From: Gallionella sp.
GTDB lineage: Bacteria > Pseudomonadota > Gammaproteobacteria > Burkholderiales > Gallionellaceae
Reading direction: 5' to 3'
NCBI GenBank assembly: GCA_028707275.1
Contig: JAQTUP010000001.1
Span: forward strand, 124,001-188,000
Length of the DNA stretch: 64,000 nucleotides
Below are positions 17,452-26,995 of the stretch, piece by piece; position 1 is the first letter of the stretch, and each line of letters begins with the position of its first letter. The notes under the pieces were generated by a model that ran no database searches, had not been told where the DNA came from, and saw only the letters and a list, made by a program, of their open reading frames with translations. The translations under genes and the position numbers were made by a program.

Positions 17452-18852
17452 TCACGCATTTACCGCCAAAGGCAGCGGCAGACTGGACAGCAAAGAGCTG
17501 ACAATCTCGACCAGTCGCCCGGCTGTCAACCCGTCCGCTTCAGGCAGTGCTCCGTCCGGCGGATGCTTGTGCAACAGCCGCAACACATTTTCGAAACAGC
17601 GCTGCGCTTGCCGGTAGCTTCCCTGCGACTGATGCAAATTTCCAAGAGCAAAATGGGCGAGCACGAAATCAGGCTCAAGATAGAGCGCGCGCACCAATGA
17701 CTGGATGGCGCTATCGTGTAGTCTTAGCTCCTGCAAAATGGTGGACATCAGATAATGGTGTGCCGGATTCAATTTATCGACGGCGATCGCCTCCTCGCAC
17801 CAGGCCTGCGCCTCGCCAAGCCTGCCCTGATCGGCGCAGATACGCGCCATCATGGAGGGCGCGCAGCGCTCTTCCGCCCGAAGAGTCGGCGACGTCTCAA
17901 CGCTCGCGTCCGGTGCAATCGCAGGCTTTGTTGGCTCGACGTACAGTGGCGCGACTTCTGTCTCTTCAAACAACAGCGGGCGCATGCTGGCGAGCGGTTG
18001 CGATCCGGCGCCCGCCATTTTCCGGTACAGCACAGCCCCGGAAAGCTCTGTCGGCGTGAAAGATGAAAACAAGGCGTTCGATGCTTCCACCGGGCTGACG
18101 ATCAGCCAGCCGCCGTCTATCAGCGCGCGATAAAAATTACCGGCAACCTGTTTAGCCCTGGCTTCGGTGAAATACATCAACACATTGCGGCACAGAATTA
18201 CGTCCATCGCGCAGGTGTTGTTCGACAGCGACGGATAAACATCGTCGACAAAATTGAGATAGGAAAACGTGACCATTTTCCTGATGCGCGGATGTATCTC
18301 GAAGCGTCCGTCGCTACGTTTGTTGAAATAGCGCTCTTGAAGCCAGACGGGGACATCGCGAAACGACCATTCTCCGTACACTCCCTGAATTGCCTTGCGC
18401 AGACATTTCGGGTTAAAGTCAGTCGCCAGAATAGTGATGTTCCATGCCTTGAGATCGGGTATCAGTCTGTCGAGCATTATCGCGAGGGTATAAGCTTCTT
18501 CTCCCGTGCTGCAACCCGCACTCCAGATACGCAAACGCCGCTCATGGCCGGATTGCAACAGCGGTACAATAATTTGCTCCGCGAGCGCCTCCAGACTCTG
18601 TTTTTCCCGGAAAAAATAGGTTTCCCCTATGCTCAGGTGACTGGCTAATATTTCATTCATCCGGCGCGTCAACGGAGCTGACAACAACCCGCGTGCACAT
18701 GACTCCATATCCGGAAAATCGAAATCCGGCGCTGCCGCAGCGATGCCCCGCTCAAGATCGCCCCAGCGTTCCGGCGAAAAATACAGCCCCGTCTGCGTGG
18801 CGACAAATTCGCTCAGGCGAGCTAACAACGAATGGGCAAGTGTGGTCTGCAT
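17452..18852 (-). CDS. CheR-type methyltransferase with TPR tail, WspC-like
   Basis: A 466-residue protein. The N-terminal CheR domain (about 1-270) has IGETYFFRE, the SAM-binding IWSAGCSTGEEAYTLA and ILCRNVLMYF. A linker and then TPR-like repeats follow (about 325-440: AQAWCEEAIAVDKLNPAHHY, LVRALYLEPDFVLAHFALGN). CheR plus TPR is the WspC architecture; the TPRs help target the enzyme to the receptor. It methylates receptor glutamates, opposing the CheB-like protein. It begins 8 nt after the upstream CheW gene. Confidence 0.9.
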   Translation of the reverse strand: MQTTLAHSLLARLSEFVATQTGLYFSPERWGDLERGIAAAAPDFDFPDMESCARGLLSAPLTRRMNEILASHLSIGETYFFREKQSLEALAEQIIVPLLQSGHERRLRIWSAGCSTGEEAYTLAIMLDRLIPDLKAWNITILATDFNPKCLRKAIQGVYGEWSFRDVPVWLQERYFNKRSDGRFEIHPRIRKMVTFSYLNFVDDVYPSLSNNTCAMDVILCRNVLMYFTEARAKQVAGNFYRALIDGGWLIVSPVEASNALFSSFTPTELSGAVLYRKMAGAGSQPLASMRPLLFEETEVAPLYVEPTKPAIAPDASVETSPTLRAEERCAPSMMARICADQGRLGEAQAWCEEAIAVDKLNPAHHYLMSTILQELRLHDSAIQSLVRALYLEPDFVLAHFALGNLHQSQGSYRQAQRCFENVLRLLHKHPPDGALPEADGLTAGRLVEIVSSLLSSLPLPLAVNA

Positions 18853-18860
18853 GGCGGGCC

Positions 18861-19319
18861 TCAGGGGGATTCGAGCACCTGGTCCAGCGCATCAGCTTCT
18901 TCTAACGAAAGAAATTTATCCAGATCGTGGATGAAAATTAGTCCGTCACTTAGCTTGACCACCCCTTGCGCATATTCAATCCGGGGAAGAATATCCTCAG
19001 CCGCGACGAGGCTCTCCGCAGCACAGCTAATGACATCCAGCACAGCATCCGCCACCAGCGCAACATGCCTGCGCGCCGTGTGCGCAACCACCAGCTGGTC
19101 GGTCAGGGCAATTTCCCGTTCCGGCAGATTAAAACGCTTCCTTATGTTGAAAACAGGAATCACTCGTCCCTGAAAATTAACCACGCCCAGAATAATATCC
19201 GGCGCATTCGGCAACGGGGTAATCGCCACCATACGCACCACCCGGTCCGCCCCGGGTAAAGGCAGGGCGTAACGTTGATCGTCCAGGCAAAAAACAATAA
19301 GGAAATCGGAACTTTTCAT
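18861..19319 (-). CDS. CheW-like coupling protein, WspB-like
   Basis: A 152-residue single-domain CheW protein (FLIVFCLDDQRYALPLPGAD, LGVVNFQGRVIPVFNIRKRF). It is the first gene of the seven-gene chemosensory operon. Standard CheW length and its place before the WspC-like gene suggest WspB. It links the MCP to the CheA-type kinase. The upstream 380-bp region is shared with the divergent Tas-like gene and holds a candidate promoter. Confidence 0.88.
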   Translation of the reverse strand: MKSSDFLIVFCLDDQRYALPLPGADRVVRMVAITPLPNAPDIILGVVNFQGRVIPVFNIRKRFNLPEREIALTDQLVVAHTARRHVALVADAVLDVISCAAESLVAAEDILPRIEYAQGVVKLSDGLIFIHDLDKFLSLEEADALDQVLESP

Positions 19320-19484
19320 GCTGCCCCCGGCTGATATTCAGGGATGAAAAAATGGACAGGGATTAGCCTGCCCTGCCGCTTCACGCACACAAAACACTAC
19401 AAGACACGATACGATACGACTGACGTTTTTGCATCTGACTGTCAATCAGCCGAAAAATCCATTTCGTTGAGAGATAGCAGGTTG

Positions 19485-19490
19485 ATTATA
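19485..19490 (-). promoter_or_regulatory. Candidate -10 element for the Wsp-like operon
   Basis: Read on the minus strand, a perfect TATAAT occurs 166 nt upstream of the first CheW start codon, inside the 380-bp divergent gap. No good -35 hexamer lies 16-18 nt upstream (only A/T-rich sequence), so an activator or another sigma factor may be needed if the site is used. The rest of 19320-19699 shows no gene. Confidence 0.35.
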
Positions 19491-19699
19491 GGCTTAAATC
19501 AGATAAAAAAAATCAGCGCAATCCTATTGTTAACAGCCGATTTACCGAGATCCGGTTAAGATTTATCCTACACAAAAAAAGGTCTTCAGGAGACTCTGCG
19601 CCAGCGAGAATACAAGGATATGCTAAAGTACCCTCAGCTGGCGGCGATGATCATGCGTTGGCCGCAAGACACCCGGATGTACACATATTTGGAGCGACC

Positions 19700-20734
19700 A
19701 TGGACTACAGGCAACTGGGCAGCAGCGATTTACGGGTATCCACCTTATCACTGGGTACGATGACCTTTGGCGAACAGAACACCGAGCAGGATGCGCACGC
19801 ACAGCTTGATCTGGCCGCCGCACACGGGATAAATTTCATAGACACCGCCGAAATGTATCCGGTCGCGCCCTGCGCCCGGACACAGGGGCGTACCGAAAGT
19901 TATATCGGCTCATGGCTGAAAAATCAACGGCGCGATAAATTTATTGTGGCCAGCAAGATTGCAGGCCCCGCGCGCGGGTTTTCATGGATACGAAATGGCC
20001 CCCGCATCAACCGGGATCACATCCATGCGGCGGTCGAAGGCAGCCTCAAACGCCTGCAAACCGATTATATCGACCTGTACCAGATTCACTGGCCGGATCG
20101 CTATGTGCCAATGTTCGGTGCGACCAGCTATGACGCCCGCCTGGAACGCGACAGCGTGCCGATCAGCGAGCAACTGCTGGCGCTGGACGAACTGGTCATG
20201 GAGGGGAAAATCCGGCATATCGGCCTGTCCAACGAAACACCCTGGGGCGTTGGCGAATTCGTGCGCTGTGCAGAACAGTCAGGATTGCCCAGAATCATAT
20301 CCATTCAGAATGCCTACCACCTGATGAACCGCACTTTTGAAAGCGGACTTGCCGAAGTCTGTCACCACGCCAACGTCGGACTGTTGGCTTACAGTCCGCT
20401 GGCCTTTGGCCACCTCACCGGGAAATACCATGAAAACCCGCAAGCCTGCGGGCGTATTACCCTGTTCCCCGGATTCGGCCAGCGCTACAACAAACCCAAC
20501 GTACCGTCGGCCAGCCGTGAATATGTGCGCATTGCCCGCCAGGCAGGACTGAACCCCGCCCAGATGGCACTCGCCTACGCACGTACCCGCCAGTTTACGG
20601 CGAGCGTGATCCTGGGGGCGACCACACAGGCTCAGCTGTCCGAAAATATGGAAAGTCACGATCTGACACTATCGACAGAGGTGATCGAACAAATCGAGGC
20701 GGTACACAGACAGTATCCGAATCCCGCCCCTTAG
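19700..20734 (+). CDS. Aldo/keto reductase, Tas-like
   Basis: A 344-residue NADPH-dependent aldo/keto reductase of the Tas type. Seen: MDYRQLGSSDLRVSTLSLGT at the start, the catalytic Asp and Tyr region in FIDTAEMYP, Lys in VASKIAG, His in YQIHWPDRYV, and the C-terminal coenzyme-binding SVILGATTQAQLSEN. The ATG at 19700 is placed just after GGAGCGACC. The physiological substrate is unknown; E. coli Tas is linked to tyrosine/prephenate-related phenotypes. It is divergent from the Wsp-like operon and convergent with the RND operon (21 bp between stops). Confidence 0.9.
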   Translation: MDYRQLGSSDLRVSTLSLGTMTFGEQNTEQDAHAQLDLAAAHGINFIDTAEMYPVAPCARTQGRTESYIGSWLKNQRRDKFIVASKIAGPARGFSWIRNGPRINRDHIHAAVEGSLKRLQTDYIDLYQIHWPDRYVPMFGATSYDARLERDSVPISEQLLALDELVMEGKIRHIGLSNETPWGVGEFVRCAEQSGLPRIISIQNAYHLMNRTFESGLAEVCHHANVGLLAYSPLAFGHLTGKYHENPQACGRITLFPGFGQRYNKPNVPSASREYVRIARQAGLNPAQMALAYARTRQFTASVILGATTQAQLSENMESHDLTLSTEVIEQIEAVHRQYPNPAP

Positions 20735-20755
20735 GCACATCAAATCAGGCTCGCA

Positions 20756-23700
20756 CTATTCGCTGGTGAGCGGCTGTCCGTCTTCTACATTGATCTCTTC
20801 GGCAAACACGGGAAACAACAAGGGCAAGAGCAACAAGGTAAACAGCGTAGCGGACACGATGCCCCCGACGATCACCACCGCGAACGGGCGCTGTGTTTCC
20901 GACCCGATGCCGTGCGACAGTGCCGCCGGGAGCAGACCGATACCCGCCATCAGCGCCGTCATCAAAATGGGGCGCAAACGTGCCACGGCGCCTTCCATGA
21001 CGCTTACCGCAACCGACTTTCCGTTGCGCATTCCCTCGATGAACTGCTCGACCATGATCACGCCGTTCTGCACTGAAATACCTGCCACGGCGATAAATCC
21101 GACGGCCGCCGATACCGACATATGCAACCCGGCCAGCCCCAAGCCCGCCAGGCCGCCGATGAGCGTGAACGGCACCATCAATATCACCAGCAACGCCTTG
21201 CGCATGGATTTGAATGCCCAGAACAGCAGCACGAAGATCATCAGCACTGACACCGGCACGATCACCTTAAGACGCGCGATGGCGCGTTGCTGATTCTCGA
21301 ATTGTCCGCCCCATGTCATGGTATAACCCGGCGGCAAGGCGACTTTCGCCTTCACCTTCTCCATCGCTTCGGCGACAAAGCTGCCCTGATCGCGCCCCAG
21401 CAGATTCGCTTTCACGGCCACGACACGCCCGCCGGCTTCGCGGCCTACGCGGGCAGCGCCCTGCCTGACTTCGATATTGGCAATCGAGCCTAACGGAATC
21501 GACCCGCCGGTCGGCAGATTGATGGGCAGATCACCCACATCATCCACGGCGTTGCGAAACTGTTCTGCGATACGCACCGTCACGTCAAAACGCCGGTCTC
21601 CCTCATAAAACGAATTGACCGTGCTGCCTGCCAGAACAGTCTGAATAGTCGCATTGACATCGCTGATATTCAGCCCGTATCTTGACATACGCTGCCGGTC
21701 GAGCGTGATATTCAGTTCAGTTTGCCCGCCCACCTTGATCGCGGCTACATCCGCCGAGCCGCGTATCCCGGACAAAATGGCTGCGACCTGCGTGGACTTA
21801 TCTTCCAGGATTTCAAGATCGGGTCCGAAAATCTTGACCGAAATCTCACCCTTTACGCCGGACAAGGCCTCTTCCACGTTATCCTGGATCACCTGCGAAA
21901 AATTGGTCGGCACGCCGGGTATTTCCTGAATTTTACGGGTCATATCGGCGATCATCTCCTCCTTGCCGGCAAAGCGCCATCCCTTGCTCGGGTTCAAATC
22001 CGCCATGATTTCAAGATTGTTAGGTCCCTTGGGGTCGGTGCCATCATCGGGTCGACCCACTTGCGTGGTAACGTTATTGATTTCAGGATAAGTATTTAAA
22101 ATCTTTCGAACCTGTCGCTCAACTTGCTTGGTCGTATCGAGCGCCGTTGCAGGTGGCAGACTGATGGTCAGCCAGATATTGCCCTCGTCGAGCTTGGGCA
22201 GAAACTCACTGCCCAGCAAGGGAGACAAGACCAGCGATACCGCCAGCAATCCGGCCGAGACCGAAACGATTAGTTTTCGGCGCAGCCCGGACCAGATCAA
22301 CAATGCGCGATAGCGACCTTGCAATTTATGCATCCACTCGCTGTGCTGTTCGGCCAGATCCTTGTTTTTAACCGCGAAGCTCAGCAGCGCCGGCAACAGG
22401 GTCAGCGTCAAAAGAATGGCGCCCAGCAGGGCAAAGCTCAAGGTAAATGCGACCGGCGAGAAGATTTTTCCCTCTACCCGCTGAAAAGTAAAAATAGGCA
22501 AAAAAGCCAGAATAATAATGGCCTTGGAAAACAGGATAGGCGTACCCATCTCGATGCAGTTTTGCCTGATCAGATGAATGCGCCAGCCATAGGTGTGATG
22601 CTGTGGCAATTCATCCGCCCTGGCCAGCGCCAGTTTGACCATCAGCGCCTCGACCAGAACCACGGCACTGTCGATAATGATGCCAAAGTCCACCGCGCCC
22701 AGTGAAATCAGATTAGCGGACACCCCGCGCGCGTCGATCAGTATGAAGGCAAACAACAAAGCCAGAGGAATGATCGCCGCCACCGCCAGCGCCGCATACC
22801 AGTTACGCAAAAACAGAATCAGGATAGCGACCACCAGCAACGCGCCGATAATCAGATTTTCGCTCACCGTGCGCACGGTATGATGCACAAGTTCGGTGCG
22901 GTCGTAATAGGGCACGATGGTCACGCCCGGCGGCAACTTCGGCGTCAATTCTGCGATGCGCGCCTTGAGCGCTTCGACAACCTTGGTCGCATTTTGCCCC
23001 TTGGTCATTTGTACGATGCCCTGCACCACATTGTCGTGCTCATTAAAGGCTACTATCCCTGAACGCGGACGCTCGCCTGAGACCACGACTCCCACATCCC
23101 CCACCATCACCGTCTTGCCATCACGAGCCGTGATCACCACGCGTGCAATGTCATCCCGCGTCTGGAACAGGCCGATGCTGCGCACCACCAGCGCTTCGTC
23201 GCCGCGCCTGAGAATGCCGCCCCCCCCGTTGCTGCTGTTCGCTCCCACAGCCTGTGACACCTGATCGATGGTGACGTTAAACTTGCGCAACAAGGAAGGA
23301 TTGATCCGCACCTGATATTCCCTGACCGTGCCGCCAAAACTGACCACGTCGGCGACCCCCGGAACCTGGCGCAATGCCGGGCGCAATACCCAGTCCTGCA
23401 ATGCCCGAACCTCAGAGGGCGCCATCGTATCGGGTACATTCAGCACATAGCGATACACCTCACCGACCGCATTGGTCAAAGGCGCCAGACCCGGCTGCGT
23501 GCCGGGCGGAAGATTGACATTCTGCAATTTTTCCAGCACTTGCTGGCGTGCGAAATAATCGTCCGTATTATCTGAAAACGTCAGCGTAATCACCGACAAA
23601 CCGGTGATAGACACCGAGCGCAGTTGCGTCATGCGCGGCACACCGCTCATCTCGCGTTCGATCGGCAGCGTGACACTGCGCTCGACTTCTTCGGGCGCCT

Positions 23701-23869
23701 TGCCCTGCACTTGCGTCACGATTTGCACCTGCACATCCTGCACATCGGGAAAGGCTTCAATCGGCAGATTATCCAGAGCGCGCACGCCAAAAACCAGCAG
23801 AACCAGAGATCCTGCCAGCACGAATACGCGCTGCTGCAAGGCGAAGGTGATGAGTTTTTCCAGCATCAT
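20756..23869 (-). CDS. Heavy-metal efflux RND transporter (CzcA/CusA family)
   Basis: A 1037-residue inner-membrane proton antiporter of the heavy-metal-efflux RND family. It starts MMLEKLITFALQQRVFVLAG (TM1) and has LPIEAFPDVQDVQVQI and the TM4 motif DFGIIIDSAVVLVE. That motif, with DFG and a charged Asp, resembles CzcA/NccA-type pumps for divalent cations more than CusA for Cu(I)/Ag(I), which keeps methionine relays. The metal cannot be fixed from sequence. It overlaps the adaptor gene by 4 nt and is the last gene of the outer-membrane factor/adaptor/pump operon. Confidence 0.9.
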   Translation of the reverse strand: MMLEKLITFALQQRVFVLAGSLVLLVFGVRALDNLPIEAFPDVQDVQVQIVTQVQGKAPEEVERSVTLPIEREMSGVPRMTQLRSVSITGLSVITLTFSDNTDDYFARQQVLEKLQNVNLPPGTQPGLAPLTNAVGEVYRYVLNVPDTMAPSEVRALQDWVLRPALRQVPGVADVVSFGGTVREYQVRINPSLLRKFNVTIDQVSQAVGANSSNGGGGILRRGDEALVVRSIGLFQTRDDIARVVITARDGKTVMVGDVGVVVSGERPRSGIVAFNEHDNVVQGIVQMTKGQNATKVVEALKARIAELTPKLPPGVTIVPYYDRTELVHHTVRTVSENLIIGALLVVAILILFLRNWYAALAVAAIIPLALLFAFILIDARGVSANLISLGAVDFGIIIDSAVVLVEALMVKLALARADELPQHHTYGWRIHLIRQNCIEMGTPILFSKAIIILAFLPIFTFQRVEGKIFSPVAFTLSFALLGAILLTLTLLPALLSFAVKNKDLAEQHSEWMHKLQGRYRALLIWSGLRRKLIVSVSAGLLAVSLVLSPLLGSEFLPKLDEGNIWLTISLPPATALDTTKQVERQVRKILNTYPEINNVTTQVGRPDDGTDPKGPNNLEIMADLNPSKGWRFAGKEEMIADMTRKIQEIPGVPTNFSQVIQDNVEEALSGVKGEISVKIFGPDLEILEDKSTQVAAILSGIRGSADVAAIKVGGQTELNITLDRQRMSRYGLNISDVNATIQTVLAGSTVNSFYEGDRRFDVTVRIAEQFRNAVDDVGDLPINLPTGGSIPLGSIANIEVRQGAARVGREAGGRVVAVKANLLGRDQGSFVAEAMEKVKAKVALPPGYTMTWGGQFENQQRAIARLKVIVPVSVLMIFVLLFWAFKSMRKALLVILMVPFTLIGGLAGLGLAGLHMSVSAAVGFIAVAGISVQNGVIMVEQFIEGMRNGKSVAVSVMEGAVARLRPILMTALMAGIGLLPAALSHGIGSETQRPFAVVIVGGIVSATLFTLLLLPLLFPVFAEEINVEDGQPLTSE

Positions 23870-25011
23870 TCGTTACCTGCAAGTTCGGCATTGAGCAACA
23901 AAGCCCCGGTAAATACGACGCGATCCCCCACGCTCAAACCTTCTTTGACATAACTCTCCTCATGTCCTTGCAGCCCCAGCGTCACTCGGCGGCGCTGCAA
24001 CACTCCTGTTTGTTGTTCCACGAACACATAACTGTACAAACCTTGCGTGACGATAGCCGTATTCGGAATTCTCGGCAAACTCGAATGCACATCGGGAATA
24101 GGAGAGACTCGGGCATACATCTCAGGCTTCAATTTAAGCTGTGAGTTATCGATCTCGCAGCGCACCTGCAAACGCCGGGTCAGAGGATCCAGCGCACCGG
24201 CAATGACGGTAATCCTGCCGGTAAAAGACTCGCCAGGATAAGCATCAACCTGTACCAGCACCGTCTGGCCTACATTTACCTTGCCGATTTCCTGTTCGGG
24301 CAGATCGACCTGCACCCACACGCGAGAAGGATCCGTGATGATAAACAAGGGAGTGGCAACATCGGGACGAACCTCGCTACCCGCACTGACTTGTCGTTCG
24401 CTGACCACCCCCGCATGTGGCGCCGTCAATATATACTGACCGGTCGCGCTTCCCTGATTACCATTGAGATTACCCAGGCGCGCCCCCGCCCTGACGGCTT
24501 CAGCCTCGGCCTGATGCCAGTCAGCCTCGGCAATTTCCAGATCCTTGCGCGCGATGCCACGGGCCTCATAAAGTTGCATATCGCGCTCATAGGACACCTT
24601 TTTTCGCAGCAAATCAGCATGTGCCTTGCTGCTGTCAGCAACCGCCTGCGCATAGTCCGGTGCATCCAAGACCAAGATTCCCTGCCCTTTTTTAACCCGT
24701 TGACCGGTTTCAGCCAGAATCTTCACCACGCGCCCGGCAACCGGGGAAAAGACATGCGCAGTAAGGTTATCGTCGTAGGCAATCCGTGCATTCAGGGGTT
24801 CAACCAGTGGTTCCGGAAAGGCGTCGACAGCCTTGATGCTGATGAATGAAAGCTGAGGCGCATTCGCATCGAAGCGCAGGGTGTCGGAAGTCTTGCGGGC
24901 TGCGGGCACAGGCATTGCCTTTTCATCAACATGATTCGCATGAAAAAACCAATATGCCGCCGCGCCCAATATCAGTAAAAAGATGAGAATTTTTCCGTTC
25001 GATTTAATCAT
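23866..25011 (-). CDS. RND efflux periplasmic adaptor (CzcB/CusB-like)
   Basis: A 381-residue membrane fusion protein. An N-terminal anchor (ILIFLLILGAAAYWFF) is followed by a lipoyl/barrel-sandwich half (VFSPVAGRVVKILAETGQRV), an alpha-hairpin (about 125-180), the second lipoyl half (YILTAPHAGVVSERQVSAGS) and beta-barrel segments. It bridges the inner-membrane pump and the outer-membrane channel. It overlaps both neighbours by 4 nt (ATGA), indicating a tightly coupled tripartite operon. No extra metal-binding N-terminal domain is evident. Confidence 0.9.
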   Translation of the reverse strand: MIKSNGKILIFLLILGAAAYWFFHANHVDEKAMPVPAARKTSDTLRFDANAPQLSFISIKAVDAFPEPLVEPLNARIAYDDNLTAHVFSPVAGRVVKILAETGQRVKKGQGILVLDAPDYAQAVADSSKAHADLLRKKVSYERDMQLYEARGIARKDLEIAEADWHQAEAEAVRAGARLGNLNGNQGSATGQYILTAPHAGVVSERQVSAGSEVRPDVATPLFIITDPSRVWVQVDLPEQEIGKVNVGQTVLVQVDAYPGESFTGRITVIAGALDPLTRRLQVRCEIDNSQLKLKPEMYARVSPIPDVHSSLPRIPNTAIVTQGLYSYVFVEQQTGVLQRRRVTLGLQGHEESYVKEGLSVGDRVVFTGALLLNAELAGNE

Positions 25012-26588
25012 GTGGGTCTTGCTCCTTGTGACGGCATCCCGTAATCCGGGTTTTTTCGGGGCTTATCGCTGTCCCGGATTGAATTTTGATTCCACCAGCC
25101 ACCGCCGAGTGCCTGGTAGAGAGCCGCCGTATCACCCAGGCGGCTGGTACGTGCCTGCACCAGACCGAGCGTGTTTAACTGATTGTTTTGCTCGGCAATC
25201 AGCAAGTTCTGGTAGCTCACGAAGCCCAAATCATATTGGCGCCGTGTCAGTTCCAGCACTTTTTTACCGGCCAGCTCAGATGCGGCTGCCGCCTTCAGGA
25301 GTTCGGCATCAGACTCGATAGCATGCAGGGTGTCCGCCACATTCTGCAAGGCCGTAATCACCGTGCCGCGATATTGCGCATCAGCCCCGATTAACACCTG
25401 CTTTGCGGCCCTCGACTGCGCGCGCAACGTGCCACCGTCAAAAACCGTTTGTGCCACATCACCGATCAGGCTGAAGAACCCGCCGCCTGACCTGAACATC
25501 CAGTCAGGGGCAGAGGCCATGCCGCCCATCGCCGCCTGTACCGAAAATTGCGGCAAGCGGTTGGCAATGGCCACGCCATATTGCGCACTGGCATCATGCA
25601 ATTGCGCCTCCGCAATGCGCACATCGGGGCGCTGTTCGACCAGCCTGGACGGAAGACTCAGCGGCAGCGCTTCGGGTAAATGCAAATCGTTCAGCTCGAA
25701 GGTCTCCGGCACATCCTTATCGGGCGTATTGCCTGCCAGCGCACGTATCAGATCCCGTGTGCGCTCCAACTGATTGCGCAGAGGAGGCAACGCAAGTTCA
25801 GCCTGAGCCAGCGCGGCCTCCCCTGCGGCCACATCTATTTCAGCCAGAAAACCCAGCGAAAACTGGCGGCGCATGATGTCAAGATTCTCGCGATTGAGGG
25901 CAATGACTCTTTCAACGGCTGCGAGCTGGGCGCGCACGCCAGCTTCCTGAATGGCTGCCGCAACCACATTCGAGGCTAACGTAATATAAGTGGCCTGCAA
26001 CTGCATCTGCTGAATGTCGGCTCGCGCCTGTGCCGACTCGACCTGTCTTTTTTGCAAACCGAACACATCGGGAACATAGCCCACCGTCAGCTGGGCGACA
26101 TGAAAATTATAATAGGCCGGGCCGTTGTATTTGGGTCCTGCCGGGTTCGAATAAGTCTGAATCAGCGTACCGTTGGCCTGCTGGCCGGGTGAATTCCCCC
26201 CGTTGTTCCCCGCCAGTTTATTGCGCGAAGGCGAATAACTCACGCCAACGGTGGGATAGAAAAATCCCTGCTGAGCGATGACACTTTGTTGCGCTGCAAG
26301 CAAGGCAGCCTGCGCGGCCTCAATATCAGGATTGGCTTTGAAGGCGCGCTCAATCAGGCTGTTGAGACTTGCACACTGAAACAGGGTCCACCAGTCCTGC
26401 GGGATTTGTCTGGTGGCGTCGAAGCTTTGCGGCGCGCCTTGCAGGCTGTCTGCGGATACCGTCTTTTGCAGCGGTGATCCGGGCGAATAAGCGACAGACT
26501 CCGGAGCCTGAGGCCGCTTGAAATCAGGTCCTGCGGCACAGGCTGTCAGCAGCGCCAGCGGAAACACCATCAAAATTTTTCTGTACAA
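25008..26588 (-). CDS. Outer-membrane efflux lipoprotein (NodT/CusC-like)
   Basis: A 526-residue outer-membrane factor. It has a lipoprotein signal (MYRKILMVFPLALLTACAAG, lipobox LTAC) and then GPDFKRPQAP, typical of NodT-type factors. Two homologous TolC-like halves follow, with WWTLFQCASLNSLIERAFKA early and LVEQRPDVRIAEAQLHDASA midway. It forms the exit duct for the adaptor and pump encoded downstream. It is the first gene of the operon. The C-terminal 35 residues beyond ALGGGWW are polar and probably unstructured. Confidence 0.9.
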   Translation of the reverse strand: MYRKILMVFPLALLTACAAGPDFKRPQAPESVAYSPGSPLQKTVSADSLQGAPQSFDATRQIPQDWWTLFQCASLNSLIERAFKANPDIEAAQAALLAAQQSVIAQQGFFYPTVGVSYSPSRNKLAGNNGGNSPGQQANGTLIQTYSNPAGPKYNGPAYYNFHVAQLTVGYVPDVFGLQKRQVESAQARADIQQMQLQATYITLASNVVAAAIQEAGVRAQLAAVERVIALNRENLDIMRRQFSLGFLAEIDVAAGEAALAQAELALPPLRNQLERTRDLIRALAGNTPDKDVPETFELNDLHLPEALPLSLPSRLVEQRPDVRIAEAQLHDASAQYGVAIANRLPQFSVQAAMGGMASAPDWMFRSGGGFFSLIGDVAQTVFDGGTLRAQSRAAKQVLIGADAQYRGTVITALQNVADTLHAIESDAELLKAAAASELAGKKVLELTRRQYDLGFVSYQNLLIAEQNNQLNTLGLVQARTSRLGDTAALYQALGGGWWNQNSIRDSDKPRKNPDYGMPSQGARPT

Positions 26589-26945
26589 GATTCAAAACCC
26601 CGTCATGTAAAATTGCGGCAAAAGTGTGTGAGCCATCGCAAAGGAGGCGGATACTAGCAGACTTAGGCGGGATTTTTAATGCAGGTTCAGACAATTCCAA
26701 GGAAATTATCGCGATATTTGTAACGGATTGTTTCGCTCCGGAAAATACGCGTAAATTATTTTTAATACCATTAAAAATCATCGTGTTGTGAAACTTACCA
26801 CAGGCTTACAACATAACCTCTGCGTAAAATAAATACACCTTTTTACGCCCATTTTCAAGGAAGGGGTTTGAGGAAACCTGCCCAGATGCGAAAACAGCGA
26901 TGCCACACCTGCCGCAGAGACGCACCAGCCTCCGGCCTCACCACG
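26589..26945. other. Intergenic region upstream of the efflux operon
   Basis: About 360 bp with no supported gene. It contains an AT-rich inverted repeat at 26759-26777 (TTTTTAAT-acc-ATTAAAAA) that could be an operator or hairpin. On the minus strand an extended -10-like TGcTAGTAT lies about 60-70 nt upstream of the lipoprotein start. No metal-regulator gene is adjacent, so regulation of the pump is probably in trans. Confidence 0.4.
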
Positions 26946-26983
26946 AAAAAAAGGGGGGATGCTTTCGCATCCCCCCTTTTTTT
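26946..26983 (-). terminator. Intrinsic terminator after typA (bidirectional)
   Basis: A perfect 10-bp stem (GGGGGGATGC / GCATCCCCCC) with a TTTC loop, flanked by seven A on the left and seven T on the right. It lies 13 bp beyond the typA stop codon. On the minus strand it reads stem-loop followed by a U-run, a textbook rho-independent terminator; by symmetry it could also stop plus-strand transcription. Confidence 0.92.
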
Positions 26984-26995
26984 AACTGCGGAATT

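Noticed and set aside
26524-26781. 85-codon minus-strand ORF upstream of the efflux lipoprotein
   Set aside because: Overlaps the start of the lipoprotein gene and the AT-rich inverted repeat; no domain, no ribosome binding site.
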